Source: Myxococcales bacterium (GTDB lineage: Bacteria > Myxococcota_A > Polyangia > Polyangiales > Polyangiaceae). From it: 64,000 nucleotides of DNA. Both the position numbers and the translations under genes were made by a program. Within the stretch, counting starts at the first letter, position 1, and each line of letters starts with the position of its first letter. Below the pieces are notes generated by a model. It worked only from the letters and a program-made list of their open reading frames with translations. It did no database searches and was not told the origin of the DNA. The DNA lies in assembly GCA_016720545.1 (NCBI GenBank), contig JADKKK010000034.1:310001-374000 (forward strand), read 5' to 3'. Shown here piece after piece: positions 34,782 through 43,964 of this stretch.

Positions 34782-35588
34782 GTGAACCAGCTCATCGAGC
34801 GAATGAAGAGTGCGATGGTCGGACTGGGAGCCGGGTGGCTCCTGATCCTCATGCTGATCCTCAGCGTGGTGTCGCTGGCGATCATGCTGGAGCGCGCGTT
34901 CCTCTACTGGTCGCTTCGCGACGACATCCCCGCGCTCATGAAGGACCTGGCGCGCCTGCTCCGCGCGGGCGACTTCGAGGGCGCTCGCCGTCGCCTCGAG
35001 GCGTCACCGAGCGCCGAGGCCGCGGTCGTGGTCGCCGGCATCGTCGAGGCGGAGCTCGGCGCGGACAGCGCGGAGGAGGCCATGCTCGGCGCCAGCGCGC
35101 TGCAGCGCATCAAGCTGGAGAAGCGGCTCGCGTTCCTCGGCACGCTCGGGAACAACGCCCCCTTCATCGGGCTGCTCGGCACCGTCATCGGCATCGTCGG
35201 CGCGTTCGACGAGCTCGGCAAGGTCAAGGCCGCCGCCCCGGGCGCGGCCGCCGCGAGCGTCGGCGTCGCCCCCGAGGCCGTCATGACCAACATCGCGGAG
35301 GCGCTCGTGGCTACGGCGGTCGGCCTGCTGGTCGCCATCCCGGCGGTCGCGGCTTTCAACGCCTTCCAGCGCATCGTCAAGGCGACGCTCGCCAACACCG
35401 ACGCGCTGAGCAGCCTGCTGCTCGCCCACCTCAAGGCGGATCCCGCGGCGCTCTCGGCGGCGGCGGCCACGACCGCCAAGGCGCGCGCCAAGGACGACGC
35501 GCCCGCGTCCAAGAACGGCGCGAAGGCCGCGTCGAAGTCCGCCGCGGAGCCCGCGAGCGACGACGCTGAGGCCGAGGGGTCCGACTGA
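34782..35588 (+). CDS. ExbB/TolQ/MotA-family proton channel protein
   Basis: A 268-aa inner-membrane protein with the ExbB/TolQ pattern. The first transmembrane helix is at about 15-37 (LGAGWLLILMLILSVVSLA), and the conserved pair near 118-150 and 165-195 contains LGNNAPFIGLLGTVIGI and EALVATAVGLLVAIPAV. With ExbD it uses the proton gradient to energise TonB or a Tol-like partner. A disordered Ala/Lys/Asp tail of about 45 residues is unusual. The start is GTG 34782. The stop overlaps the ExbD gene by one base. Confidence 0.93.
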   Translation: MNQLIERMKSAMVGLGAGWLLILMLILSVVSLAIMLERAFLYWSLRDDIPALMKDLARLLRAGDFEGARRRLEASPSAEAAVVVAGIVEAELGADSAEEAMLGASALQRIKLEKRLAFLGTLGNNAPFIGLLGTVIGIVGAFDELGKVKAAAPGAAAASVGVAPEAVMTNIAEALVATAVGLLVAIPAVAAFNAFQRIVKATLANTDALSSLLLAHLKADPAALSAAAATTAKARAKDDAPASKNGAKAASKSAAEPASDDAEAEGSD

Positions 35589-36034
35589 TGGCCGGCGGCG
35601 CGCAAGACTCCGACGACGCGATCAACGGCATCAACGTCACGCCGCTCGTCGATATCATGTTGGTTCTACTCATCATTTTCATGGTGACGGCGAAGCTCAT
35701 CGTCTCCCAGTCGAACGTGCCCCTCGACCTCCCCAAGGCGGCGAGCGGACGCTCCGACATCCAAGTGGTGTTCAGCGTCGTCCTCGCGGCCGACGGGACG
35801 ACGCAAGTCGACTCGAAGCCGGTCGCGAACGACGACGCCATCCTGCCGCTCGCGCGGGAGGCCGCGGCCAAGTCGTCCGACCTCCGCGCGGTCATCAAGG
35901 CCGACTCGGCCGTGTCGCACGGGCGCGTGATCCACGTCCTCGACTTGCTCAAGCAGGGTCAAGTGACCAAGATCGCCTTCGGCGTGACGCCGGTGCCCTC
36001 CTCCGCCCCCGCGCCGGCGCCGCCCAAGCCCTAG
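35588..36034 (+). CDS. ExbD/TolR-family protein
   Basis: A 148-aa protein with one N-terminal transmembrane helix, INVTPLVDIMLVLLIIFMV, carrying the essential Asp22, and a periplasmic domain of about 100 residues ending in a Pro/Ala tail. This is the standard ExbD/TolR layout, the partner of the ExbB protein upstream. TGATG overlap couples translation. Whether the pair serves TonB or a Tol system is decided by the next gene, which is TonB-like. Confidence 0.94.
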   Translation: MAGGAQDSDDAINGINVTPLVDIMLVLLIIFMVTAKLIVSQSNVPLDLPKAASGRSDIQVVFSVVLAADGTTQVDSKPVANDDAILPLAREAAAKSSDLRAVIKADSAVSHGRVIHVLDLLKQGQVTKIAFGVTPVPSSAPAPAPPKP

Positions 36035-36159
36035 CCCCCCGACAGACACCTTTCTCTTCGAGGGCCGGCCCCTCAAGGCTCGTGGCAGCATCCAACCCTC
36101 GACGCCTTCGCCTCCGCCGCTCTGTTCGCTCTCGCCTCGCTTCCTCGGACACCTCGCCC

Positions 36160-37026
36160 ATGAACACCACCTTTCGCCCCGCCCCAGGCTCGATCCACGG
36201 TGACCCGCGCGCGTCCGGGCTCGAAGGCGTGCTCGGGCTCGAGGTCCGCAGCGGGGCGTTCTTTGGCGCCGCGGCGGCCGCCGTAGCGCTGCACCTCCTG
36301 CTCCCCTTCGTGGTTCGCCTCGTCGCGATGGTGATGGCGATCGTCGGGCTGCTCTTCGCGCGGATCTTCCCGGCCCACATCGAAGCGGCCCCTCCCATGG
36401 AGATCGAGATTTCGCCAGAGCCGAAGGCCGCGCCGAAGGAAGAGCCCAAGGAGGAGGTCAAGAAGGAGCCGAAGGAAGAGCCCAAGGAGCAGCCCAAGGC
36501 TCCGCCGAAGGAGCAGCCCGTCGCGGCCGCGGCCCAGGCGGGCGCCGTGCTCACTCAAGCGCCCAAGCCCGACGAGCCCGTCGACCTCACGAACAGCTTC
36601 GTAACCGGCTCCGGCGCCACCTACGCCGGCGGAACCACGATGGCCGCCGGCACGGCCACGGCCGCCGTGCGCGCTCCGGTCGCCTCGCCGACCGGGGTCG
36701 TGGGTGGCACGGGCACGGGCCCCGCGGCGCCACCGGCCGTCGACCGCTCGCGCGCCGCCGGACTGGGTGGCTCGAAGAGCTGGAACGATTGCCCTTTCCC
36801 CCCTGAGGCGGACGTCGACAACATCGACCAGGCCGCGGTGCTGGTGCAAATCACGGTCGCCCCGGACGGCCGCGCGAGCAACGTGCGCGTCGCCTCCGAC
36901 CCGGGCCATGGCTTCGGGCGGGCGGCCCGCGCGTGCGCGACCCAGCGGCGCTACCAGACCGCGCTCGATCGCGACGGCAGCCCCGTCGGGGGCACTTTCA
37001 GCGTCAACGTGACGTTCGCGCGGTGA
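36160..37026 (+). CDS. TonB-like energy transducer
   Basis: A 288-aa protein: cytoplasmic N-terminus, one transmembrane segment (about 40-65, with LHLLLPFVVRLVAMVMAIVG), a Lys/Glu/Pro-rich periplasmic spacer and a C-terminal TonB/TonB_C-like domain. The latter shows VLVQITVAPDGRASNVRVASDPGHGF and then CATQRRYQTA and NVTFAR. It probably couples the ExbB/ExbD motor to outer-membrane receptors, though no receptor gene is in the window. ATG 36160 is chosen because residues upstream are Arg-rich. A cysteine pair (DCPFPPE and ACATQ) flanks the domain and might form a disulfide. Confidence 0.86.
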   Translation: MNTTFRPAPGSIHGDPRASGLEGVLGLEVRSGAFFGAAAAAVALHLLLPFVVRLVAMVMAIVGLLFARIFPAHIEAAPPMEIEISPEPKAAPKEEPKEEVKKEPKEEPKEQPKAPPKEQPVAAAAQAGAVLTQAPKPDEPVDLTNSFVTGSGATYAGGTTMAAGTATAAVRAPVASPTGVVGGTGTGPAAPPAVDRSRAAGLGGSKSWNDCPFPPEADVDNIDQAAVLVQITVAPDGRASNVRVASDPGHGFGRAARACATQRRYQTALDRDGSPVGGTFSVNVTFAR

Positions 37027-37093
37027 GCGCGCCTGCGCGAGCCGTCCGCGATCGAACCCGCGTGAGCCACGCGAGCCACGCGTGGGAGGGGCG

Positions 37094-38056
37094 ATGAGCG
37101 TCGAGGTGCCAGACGAAGATCCGCGTGTCGAGCTCGGGCGGCTCGCGGCGAGCCTGCGCGCCTACCTCGAGACGCAGCGCGACAGTGGCGCGTCCGGCGT
37201 GCCCCGCGGCGAGCGCCTCGCCAGGAGCGCGCGAGGACCTGACGCCGAAGGCGCCCTTCCGGCTCACCCGGCGCAGCCACGGCCTCACCGACAGGCGCCC
37301 GAGATCCACGCGCAAGCGCAACAACCCCAACGGGCCTTCGTCGCAGCCACCCACGCCGCGCCCGCCGCGCCCGCCGCGCCCGCCGCGCCCGCGCCCGAGC
37401 CGATCGCCCCACCGGCGGCCCCACCGCCCTCGCGGGGCGACGCCCCGCCCAGCGTGTCGATCGGGACGATCGCGACGCCTCCTCGGGCGCTGGCGGTGCT
37501 GCAGGCCGAGGTGGCCGCCTGTACCCGCTGTGGGCTGGCCGCCACGCGCACGAACACCGTGTTCTCGCGAGGCAACCCGGAGGCGTCCATCGTGTTCATC
37601 GGCGAGGCCCCCGGCGCCGACGAGGACGCCCAGGGTGTGCCGTTCGTGGGTCGGGCCGGGCAGCTGCTCGACAAGATGATCGCAGCGATGGGGCTCGACC
37701 CTGAGCGCGACGTCTACGTCTGCAACATCGTAAAGTGCCGGCCGCCGGGCAATCGCCGCCCCGAGGCCGAAGAGCTCGAGGCCTGCACTCCCTACCTGGA
37801 CGAGCAGCTCGCGAACGTGAGCCCGAAGGTGCTGGTGGCGATGGGGAACACGGCCGTTGGCGCGCTCTTCCACACCAAGATGGGCATCACGAGGCTGCGC
37901 GGCGAGTGGAAGCTCTACAAGGGCCGCATCCCGACGATGCCAACCTACCACCCGAGCTACCTCCTTCGACCGTCGCCGCAGCAGGGCGAGGCCAAGCGCC
38001 AGGCCTGGGAGGACCTCCAGGCCGTCATGAAGAAGCTCGGGCTGAAGCGCGGCTGA
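37094..38056 (+). CDS. Type 4 (iron-sulfur) uracil-DNA glycosylase
   Basis: A 320-aa protein. The glycosylase domain covers about 135-320: cluster ligands Cys143 and Cys146 (CTRCGL), Cys215 (VKCRPP) and Cys231. Motif A is FIGEAPGADEDAQGVPFVG and motif B is HPSYLLR. It removes uracil from DNA to start base-excision repair. About 130 N-terminal residues are a disordered Ala/Pro/Arg/Gln-rich extension, absent from the compact thermophilic enzymes. The ATG at 37094 follows a GGGAGGGG stretch. An ATG at 37082 would add 4 residues. Confidence 0.94.
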   Translation: MSVEVPDEDPRVELGRLAASLRAYLETQRDSGASGVPRGERLARSARGPDAEGALPAHPAQPRPHRQAPEIHAQAQQPQRAFVAATHAAPAAPAAPAAPAPEPIAPPAAPPPSRGDAPPSVSIGTIATPPRALAVLQAEVAACTRCGLAATRTNTVFSRGNPEASIVFIGEAPGADEDAQGVPFVGRAGQLLDKMIAAMGLDPERDVYVCNIVKCRPPGNRRPEAEELEACTPYLDEQLANVSPKVLVAMGNTAVGALFHTKMGITRLRGEWKLYKGRIPTMPTYHPSYLLRPSPQQGEAKRQAWEDLQAVMKKLGLKRG

Positions 38057-38170
38057 ACCCGAAGCGAAGGGCGCGAACCGGTCGACGGCGCCCCGACGCC
38101 GCAGGCGGCCGGACGTGATGGGACGTGGGCGCGCGAGGGCGACGAGGCAGTCGAGGGCCGTGCGAGCGGC

Positions 38171-38902
38171 TCAGCCCTTCTTCAGGGCGCCGTCGTAGTC
38201 GATCACGTAGCGGTCCGGGAGCGCCTTGCGCACCGCGTCTCGCTCTCCCTCGGGCACGAGCGCCCCGAGCTGCGCGAGCGCGTCGCAGATCTTGTTCTTC
38301 ACGCGCACGCTCTCTTCTTCTTGGAGCTGCGCGAGCAGCGGCGCCGCGACCTCGCGATCGCCCTGCGCGAGGACGGCCATGACCGCGTTGAGGCGCGCCG
38401 TCTCGTTGGAGTCCGCGATGAAAGGGGTCACCGCGGGCACGATGCCGGGGTGCTGGTGTTCCTGCAGCTCCTCCAGGATCTGGAGCTTCGGGTCGATGAA
38501 CTTCGAGTACTCCGTGTCCCACTTCGAGAGCCAGAGGAGCAGCTCGTCGACGTAGGTGTCCTCGGTGACGAGCTCACGCAAGAGGCGCATGGGCCAGGAG
38601 ACGCTCTCGGCCTTCGCGGCGAACGCGCGGATCGGCGTGATGGCTTCCCCGCCCGCCGCGAGGACGCCCTTCGCGGCGACCTCTTTCTCTTCCTGGTCGG
38701 TGATCGACGGGTCGATGACGAACGTGAAGCGCTTGAGCAGGGCCTCCGCGGCCTCCGCCGTGCCGAGCGCCGCGAGCTCGTTGAGGGCCTCCTGCCGATC
38801 GTAGTTTTGTGCGCGCTTGCTCCCCGCGGCCTCGGCCCACTTGGCGGCCGGGTTCGACTTGGTGGACGCCTTGTCTTTCTTGAAGAGGTCGAAAAAGCCC
38901 AT
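38171..38902 (-). CDS. HEAT-repeat-like hypothetical protein
   Basis: A 243-aa, mostly helical protein. Short helix pairs such as RQEALNELAALGTAEAAEALLKR, ARLNAVMAVLAQGDREVAAPLL and RVKNKICDALAQLG look like degenerate HEAT repeats. The protein starts MGFFDLFKK, an amphipathic N-terminus. No signal peptide or catalytic motif is visible. Its role is unknown; HEAT-type proteins are usually binding scaffolds. Upstream on the minus strand is a 270-bp stretch with no protein gene, then the Cache-like membrane protein. Confidence 0.8.
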   Translation of the reverse strand: MGFFDLFKKDKASTKSNPAAKWAEAAGSKRAQNYDRQEALNELAALGTAEAAEALLKRFTFVIDPSITDQEEKEVAAKGVLAAGGEAITPIRAFAAKAESVSWPMRLLRELVTEDTYVDELLLWLSKWDTEYSKFIDPKLQILEELQEHQHPGIVPAVTPFIADSNETARLNAVMAVLAQGDREVAAPLLAQLQEEESVRVKNKICDALAQLGALVPEGERDAVRKALPDRYVIDYDGALKKG

Positions 38903-39172
38903 GGTGCGTGTGGTGTCTTTCGAGGCGGCCCTGGCGAGCGCCAGGCGGCGGCAGAGGTAAGCAGGAAGCCTCGGCGTACCCGGAGAAGCGGGGAACGGGC
39001 AAGCGCAAAAAGCCGAGAAGGAGCGCCGTGACGCGGGCCAAGAACCGGAGAAACCCGACGCGGAAAGCGCGACGCGGCCACCCGCTGGAGGGCGCCGCGT
39101 TCGGAAGCTACAGTTCGTCCACCCGGCGAATTGTCAAGGGGCTCGGCCAGCGCGGGAGATCCCCCCCAGAGG

Positions 39173-40561
39173 TCAGGAGAGCGGCACCGCGAGGAGCTGC
39201 ACTTCCTTGTCGGCTCGCTTGACCTGGTAGCGCACCGGGCGCCCGTGCTTCTGCGCCGCCTCCCCCTCCATGGCCTGGATTCGGGCGCGGAAGGTGGGCT
39301 CGGTGATGTGATCGGTCGCCTCGGAGAGCTCCTTCTTCGCGGCGATGTACTCGGCGAAGAGGCGCAAGTAGTAGGCCTCGGCGGGCTCCCCGGCGAGGCT
39401 CGCAGCGGAGTCGGACCCCTCCGAAGGGGCCTCGTAGCCCACGGCCGACGGGGGCCGCGAGAGGCGCCCCTGCTCGTCCGAGGTGTCCTCCTCGACGCCC
39501 ATGAGCGTGTTGAGCAGCTGGTCGATTCGGAAGGCGAGCCCACCGAGCTCCTCGTGCTCGAGGTTGAAGCGCTTGTCGCCCTGGCCGTTGACGATCGCGA
39601 GCAGGCCCTCTTCCAAGGTATTGATAGGATTGATGATGTAAGCGCCGAGGAAGCCCGCGGCGACGAACACGAGGACGAGCCCGAGCGCCGTGGCGCCGAG
39701 GACGGGGAGCGCGAGCGCAGCCGGCGAGTCGATGAGGGTGGTCTGCCCCACCGTGAGCGCCGCGACGTGCTTGCCGTCGCCGAAGCCCTCGAGAGGGCTC
39801 GCCGCGAAGACGGCGCCTTGCCCCTGACCGCTCGTGGAGTTGCCGGAAGCGATCGCGGTCTGGACCTCGTCGGCCGCCTCCTGCTGGAGGGCCGTCACGG
39901 CGTCGCCGCTGCTGGCGGCGGGGACCGACGCCTTGCCGTCGGAAACGTAGACCGCCACGCCGCCACCGGTGAGGTCGGCGACCTTGCCGAGCGCGTCGTT
40001 CAGGCTCATTCCGAGGACGAGCAGCGCGGTCGCCTTGCCGTTCGCGTCGCGCACTGGCACGTAGCTCACCACGTACTTGTCGGTCTTTCGCGCGACCCAC
40101 ACGTCGGACCCCGCCGTCCCCTTCGTGAGCGAAGCCTTGACGAGCGGGTAGACCGCGCCCACGTCCTCGCCGCGCTCGAGCGGGGAGCCGTTTCGCCCCA
40201 GGATTTTGCCGTCGGCGCCGACGAACGCGACCAGCGAGGGCGCCGTGGAGAAGGCGGATTTGGCGGCGCTCGCCACGCTGTCGCAGAACGCGGTCGCCGC
40301 GTCGCCTTTGGCGCTGGCGGTCGACTTGGTGAACACGTCGGCGGCTGCGGGCTCGGTGGCGCGCTCCGCGAGCCAGCGCTCGATGCGGAGGCCGTCGAGC
40401 TGAAGCCGCGCCGAGACCGCTTGGGAGTCTCGCACGGAGCGCTGCTTGATCTGCCCGGGGCTCGTCGCCGCCGACAGCACCGACTGACGAACGATCACGA
40501 ACGACAGAAGGCCAACGATGAGAACGATCGCGGCATTGACGGCGAAGATCTTTAGACGCAT
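39173..40561 (-). CDS. Membrane protein with extracellular sensor-like domain and MXAN_5187-like C-terminus
   Basis: A 462-aa protein with two transmembrane segments (about 5-25 and about 275-300) flanking a periplasmic region of 250 residues. That region contains Cache/double-PAS-like elements: FVGADGKILGRNG, GAVYPLVKASLTKG, YVVSYVPVRDANGKATALLVLGMS. After the second segment comes a HAMP-like stretch, then a linker and a C-terminal domain. The last 65 residues (LFAEYIAAKKELSEATDHI and YQVKRADKEVQLLAVPL) match the pattern of the MXAN_5187 C-terminal family. No kinase or cyclase output is present, so it may signal by protein contact. Start: ATG 40561. Upstream shadow frames are rejected. Confidence 0.82.
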   Translation of the reverse strand: MRLKIFAVNAAIVLIVGLLSFVIVRQSVLSAATSPGQIKQRSVRDSQAVSARLQLDGLRIERWLAERATEPAAADVFTKSTASAKGDAATAFCDSVASAAKSAFSTAPSLVAFVGADGKILGRNGSPLERGEDVGAVYPLVKASLTKGTAGSDVWVARKTDKYVVSYVPVRDANGKATALLVLGMSLNDALGKVADLTGGGVAVYVSDGKASVPAASSGDAVTALQQEAADEVQTAIASGNSTSGQGQGAVFAASPLEGFGDGKHVAALTVGQTTLIDSPAALALPVLGATALGLVLVFVAAGFLGAYIINPINTLEEGLLAIVNGQGDKRFNLEHEELGGLAFRIDQLLNTLMGVEEDTSDEQGRLSRPPSAVGYEAPSEGSDSAASLAGEPAEAYYLRLFAEYIAAKKELSEATDHITEPTFRARIQAMEGEAAQKHGRPVRYQVKRADKEVQLLAVPLS

Positions 40562-40760
40562 ACGCCTCGAAGGGTGCGGAAGAACGCGGGGGCAGAATAG
40601 ACGACGACCAGGGCCCCCTTGGCCCGGGTGGAGCGTCTGGGAGAACTTCGCTGCGACCCTAACACCCGCGACTTGACCGCGGCAACATGCGATACATGGC
40701 CGGGGCTCGGCGCGTTTGCCGCGCGCCGCCTCGCCTCGCTCCGCCCCAACGCGCCATAAC

Positions 40761-40820
40761 GCGCCATGCCTCCCCGCGCCATGCCTCCCCGCGCCATGCC
40801 TCCCCGCGCCACGCCTCCCC
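40761..40820 (+). repeat. Four 15-bp tandem repeats carrying start codons
   Basis: Four units of GCGCCATGCCTCCCC follow each other: 40761-40775, 40776-40790, 40791-40805 and 40806-40820, the last with ACG in place of ATG. Three in-frame ATGs (40766, 40781, 40796) therefore precede the deacetylase gene, and repeat number could change the length of its N-terminus. Confidence 0.9.
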
Positions 40821-41833
40821 TCCCCCGCGCCCTGCTTCTCGACGATCCGCGCTTCGACCTGCACGCGCCTCCCGGTCACCACCCCGAGCGCCCCGAGCGG
40901 CTCGTCGCGGCGCGCGCCGCGGTGCAGGGGGCGGCGGTCGCGTTCGAGCACGTGCCGGCGCGCGAAGCGACCAACGAGGAGCTCGGCCGGGTGCACGACG
41001 CCGCGTTCCTCGAGCAGCTCGAGCGGGCGCGGGGAGCAAGGACCCACTTGGACGCGGACACCTACCTGGCGCGTGACAGCGTGAGCGTGGCCCGGCTCGC
41101 GGCGGGCGGGCTCGTCGACGTCGTGGAGCGGGTCCTCACGGGGCCGGTGCGGCAGGGGCTCTCGATCGCGCGCCCCCCCGGGCACCACGCGCGCCCGGGA
41201 AAGGCGATGGGCTTCTGCGTGTTCAACAGCGTCGCGGTGGCCGCGGCGCACGCGCGCGCCCGCGGCGTCGGGCGAGTGGCGATCGTCGACTTCGACGTGC
41301 ACCACGGCAACGGCACCCAGGAGATGTTCTACGACGATCCCTCGGTGCTCTACGTCTCGACGCACCAGTCGCCGCTGTACCCGGGCACGGGACACTCCAC
41401 GGAACGCGGCGGGGGGGAGGGGCTCGGCGCCACGCTGAACGTCCCGCTCACGGCTGGCGGCGGCGACGACGTCTACCGCGGGGCCTTCGAGCGGGTCGTG
41501 CTACCGGCGCTCGAGGAGTTCGCGCCGGAGCTCGTGCTCGTGAGCGCCGGGTTCGACGCGGCTCTCCGCGATCCCCTGTCCGAAATGCGCCTCGACAGCG
41601 CCGCCTTCGGGTGGCTCACCCGCGCGCTCCGGCGTGTCGCGGACGTGAGCGCGGAGGGGCGCACCGTGGTCACGCTCGAGGGCGGGTATGATCTGGTCGC
41701 GCTCGAGACGGGCCTGTCCGCTGCCATCCTCGGGCTCACCGGCCAGGCGGAGGAGATCGCCCGCGACGTCGACCACCCGGACGTCGCGCGCGCCGCGACC
41801 GCTGCGAGAGCGAGCTTCCGGCGCGTGACCTGA
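40766..41833 (+). CDS. Histone deacetylase/AcuC/acetylpolyamine amidohydrolase family enzyme
   Basis: A 355-aa arginase-fold deacetylase. Motifs in order are HPERPERL, ARPPGHHARPGKAMGFCVF, VDFDVHHGNGTQEMF with zinc ligands Asp and His, YVSTHQSPLYPGTGHSTERG, SAGFDAALRDPL with the third zinc ligand Asp, and LEGGYDL. Zn-dependent removal of acetyl groups from lysine side chains or polyamines is the family reaction. The true target is not known. Start is ambiguous: three in-frame ATGs in a tandem repeat (40766, 40781, 40796). None has a Shine-Dalgarno. The first is used. Confidence 0.92.
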   Translation: MPPRAMPPRAMPPRATPPLPRALLLDDPRFDLHAPPGHHPERPERLVAARAAVQGAAVAFEHVPAREATNEELGRVHDAAFLEQLERARGARTHLDADTYLARDSVSVARLAAGGLVDVVERVLTGPVRQGLSIARPPGHHARPGKAMGFCVFNSVAVAAAHARARGVGRVAIVDFDVHHGNGTQEMFYDDPSVLYVSTHQSPLYPGTGHSTERGGGEGLGATLNVPLTAGGGDDVYRGAFERVVLPALEEFAPELVLVSAGFDAALRDPLSEMRLDSAAFGWLTRALRRVADVSAEGRTVVTLEGGYDLVALETGLSAAILGLTGQAEEIARDVDHPDVARAATAARASFRRVT

Positions 41834-41920
41834 GACCTGCGCGGCCATCTCCGCGGCCTGCGCGGCGCCCGAATCATCCATTGCGACACCGGGCCAAACG
41901 TCGAATACACTTTCGACACG

Positions 41921-43837
41921 ATGCACCTCCCGCGCCTCCGTGCATGGCTCTCGGACGACCGCGCGGCCGCGCGCCTCCTGGAGACCGCGATCCGGCACGA
42001 ACAGCGCGTGGTGCCCCTCGTCGCGCCGCCGCGCCAGGGAGGCCCCCACGTGCTGGAGGTGCCGCACGGGCAGGGGCAGGTGGTGTGTGTGCTGGCAGAG
42101 CCCGTGGGGCTCGGCAGGCCCGACGGCGTCCCCCTCGATCTGCGGCCCCTCGACCCGGTCCAGATGCCCGACCTGTTCGCGCTGGTGGAGCGCCTCGACA
42201 ACCCGAGCGCCGTGGCGCCCGCGCCGGCGCCGGTCGCGCAGCCGGCGCCTGCGGCGATGACGGCACCGCGCCCTCACGTGGTCGCGGCCCCGGCGTTCGA
42301 CGTGCCCCACGTGCCCCACGTGCCCCACGCGCGCCCCGCCGGCGCCCCTCCGCGCGCCGCCGCCGCACCGCTCGCCGCGCGCCCGCTCCAGCCTCGCGCC
42401 CAGGCCAGCGGGCAGGCCGTGAGCTCGCCGGCGCTGGTGGCACCCGCGCCCGCGCCCGCGCCCGCCAGCGCCAAGTGGCCCGCGGCCCGCGCCGGCGCGC
42501 CGGAGGCTGCCGCAAGGCCCCGCGACCCGTCCGTGCCCAGCCCCGACCTGCTCGACTACCTCGGCGAGCCCGACCAGGCCCACGAGGTCGAAGTGGACGT
42601 CGAGCTCGACGACGTGGTCGATCTCGATGAGCTCATCGAAGCGGCGCCCGACTCCATCTACGGCAGCGACGACGCGCCGACGCTCTTCCAGAGGCCGGCG
42701 CTCCGGGATCGCGAGGCGGTGCCACCCCCGCAGAGCGGCGACGAGCTGCTCGAGCCCACGGTCACGCGCACCAGCGGCCTCCTCGGCGCGTCGCCGGACG
42801 CGCGTGGCTCCGGCGCCAGCGGTGGGCCGGAGCAGACGCTCATCATGGCCGCGTCACGGGGGGGAGCACCCGACCGCGAGCCACGCGCCGCGCCCCGACC
42901 CGCTGCGGGAGCGCCGGCCCAGCGGAGCGCCCCGAAGGTGGAAGCCGAGAAGTCGATCGATCTGTCCGGCAAGACGATCGGCGCCGGGAAATACGCGGTC
43001 GAGCGCTCGATCGGGAGAGGCCTCACGGCGGTCGTGTACCGCGCCACCCACACGAGCCTGAACCGGCCCGTCGCCGTGAAGGTCCTCCATCAGGAGAACC
43101 GCGGCAACCAGCAGTTCGTGAAGCGCTTCCGGGCGGAGGGTCAGACGCTGAGCCGGCTCGAGCACCAGAACATCTCGCGCGTGCTCGACTTCGGCGAGGA
43201 GCCCGACGGCATCCTCTATCTCGTCATGGAGCTGCTCGACGGCGAGAGCCTCGAGGTGATGCTCCGCTCGGGGCGCGCGTTCTCTCCACGGCAGATCGTG
43301 GACATCGGCATCCAGACCTGCAGCGGGCTCGCCTTCGCGCACGACGTCGGCGTGGTCCATCGTGACGTGAAGCCGGACAACATCGTGCTCGTCCCCCACC
43401 GCGACGACGACGGTAGGCCGTGCGAGCTCGTGAAGGTGTGCGACTTCGGCCTGGCGAAGCTCCGCACGGGCACGGATCAAGACGGTCGCGAGAGCGAGCT
43501 CACGATGGCCGGCGCGCTCTGCGGATCCCCCGCCTACATGTCGCCCGAGCAGCTCCTCGGCGAGCCGCTCGACGCGCGCAGCGACATCCACGCGCTGGGC
43601 GTGGCGCTCTACGAAGCGCTCTCCGGCGGGAAGTTCCCGCACGAGGGAGAGGGGCTCACCGACCTCTTCGTGAAGAAGCTCACCGGCACCCCGACACCGC
43701 TCAGCATCCACGTCCCTCACGTCGACCGCGGGCTCGAGGCCTCCATCATGCGCGCCCTCGCGCGTGAGAAGTCGGACCGCCACCCCGACGCCCGCGCGTT
43801 CCGCCAAGAGCTCCGCGACGCGCTCGCGCGGCTCTAG
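41921..43837 (+). CDS. Hanks-type serine/threonine protein kinase
   Basis: A 638-aa protein. Residues 360-638 are a Ser/Thr kinase domain: glycine loop IGRGLTAVVY (365-374, with Thr in place of the third Gly), VAVKVLH with Lys387, HRDVKPDN with Asp482, DFG at 508-510, GSPAYMSPEQ and DIHALG. Residues 1 to about 92 form an extra small domain (LAEPVGLGRPDGVPLDL). From about 95 to 340 the chain is disordered, rich in Pro, Ala and His, with a VPHVPHVPH triplet and an acidic patch (EVEVDVELDDVVDLDEL). No transmembrane segment follows the kinase, so it is cytosolic. Target unknown. Confidence 0.94.
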   Translation: MHLPRLRAWLSDDRAAARLLETAIRHEQRVVPLVAPPRQGGPHVLEVPHGQGQVVCVLAEPVGLGRPDGVPLDLRPLDPVQMPDLFALVERLDNPSAVAPAPAPVAQPAPAAMTAPRPHVVAAPAFDVPHVPHVPHARPAGAPPRAAAAPLAARPLQPRAQASGQAVSSPALVAPAPAPAPASAKWPAARAGAPEAAARPRDPSVPSPDLLDYLGEPDQAHEVEVDVELDDVVDLDELIEAAPDSIYGSDDAPTLFQRPALRDREAVPPPQSGDELLEPTVTRTSGLLGASPDARGSGASGGPEQTLIMAASRGGAPDREPRAAPRPAAGAPAQRSAPKVEAEKSIDLSGKTIGAGKYAVERSIGRGLTAVVYRATHTSLNRPVAVKVLHQENRGNQQFVKRFRAEGQTLSRLEHQNISRVLDFGEEPDGILYLVMELLDGESLEVMLRSGRAFSPRQIVDIGIQTCSGLAFAHDVGVVHRDVKPDNIVLVPHRDDDGRPCELVKVCDFGLAKLRTGTDQDGRESELTMAGALCGSPAYMSPEQLLGEPLDARSDIHALGVALYEALSGGKFPHEGEGLTDLFVKKLTGTPTPLSIHVPHVDRGLEASIMRALAREKSDRHPDARAFRQELRDALARL

Positions 43838-43964
43838 CGCGGAGAGTCCACGAGGCTCCCGCGCGAGCCATCCCCGTGCTGCAGAGCCCGCACTGCGCTC
43901 CACGAACCTGCGAAGCTGCGGAGTGCGGACGGTACGCCTCGGTCCTGCGGCGCGGAGTGCGCGA

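Noticed and set aside
38930..38945. CCTGGCG-AG-CGCCAGG inverted repeat upstream of the HEAT-like gene
   Set aside because: A 2-nt loop is too small for a stable hairpin, and there is no promoter element nearby.
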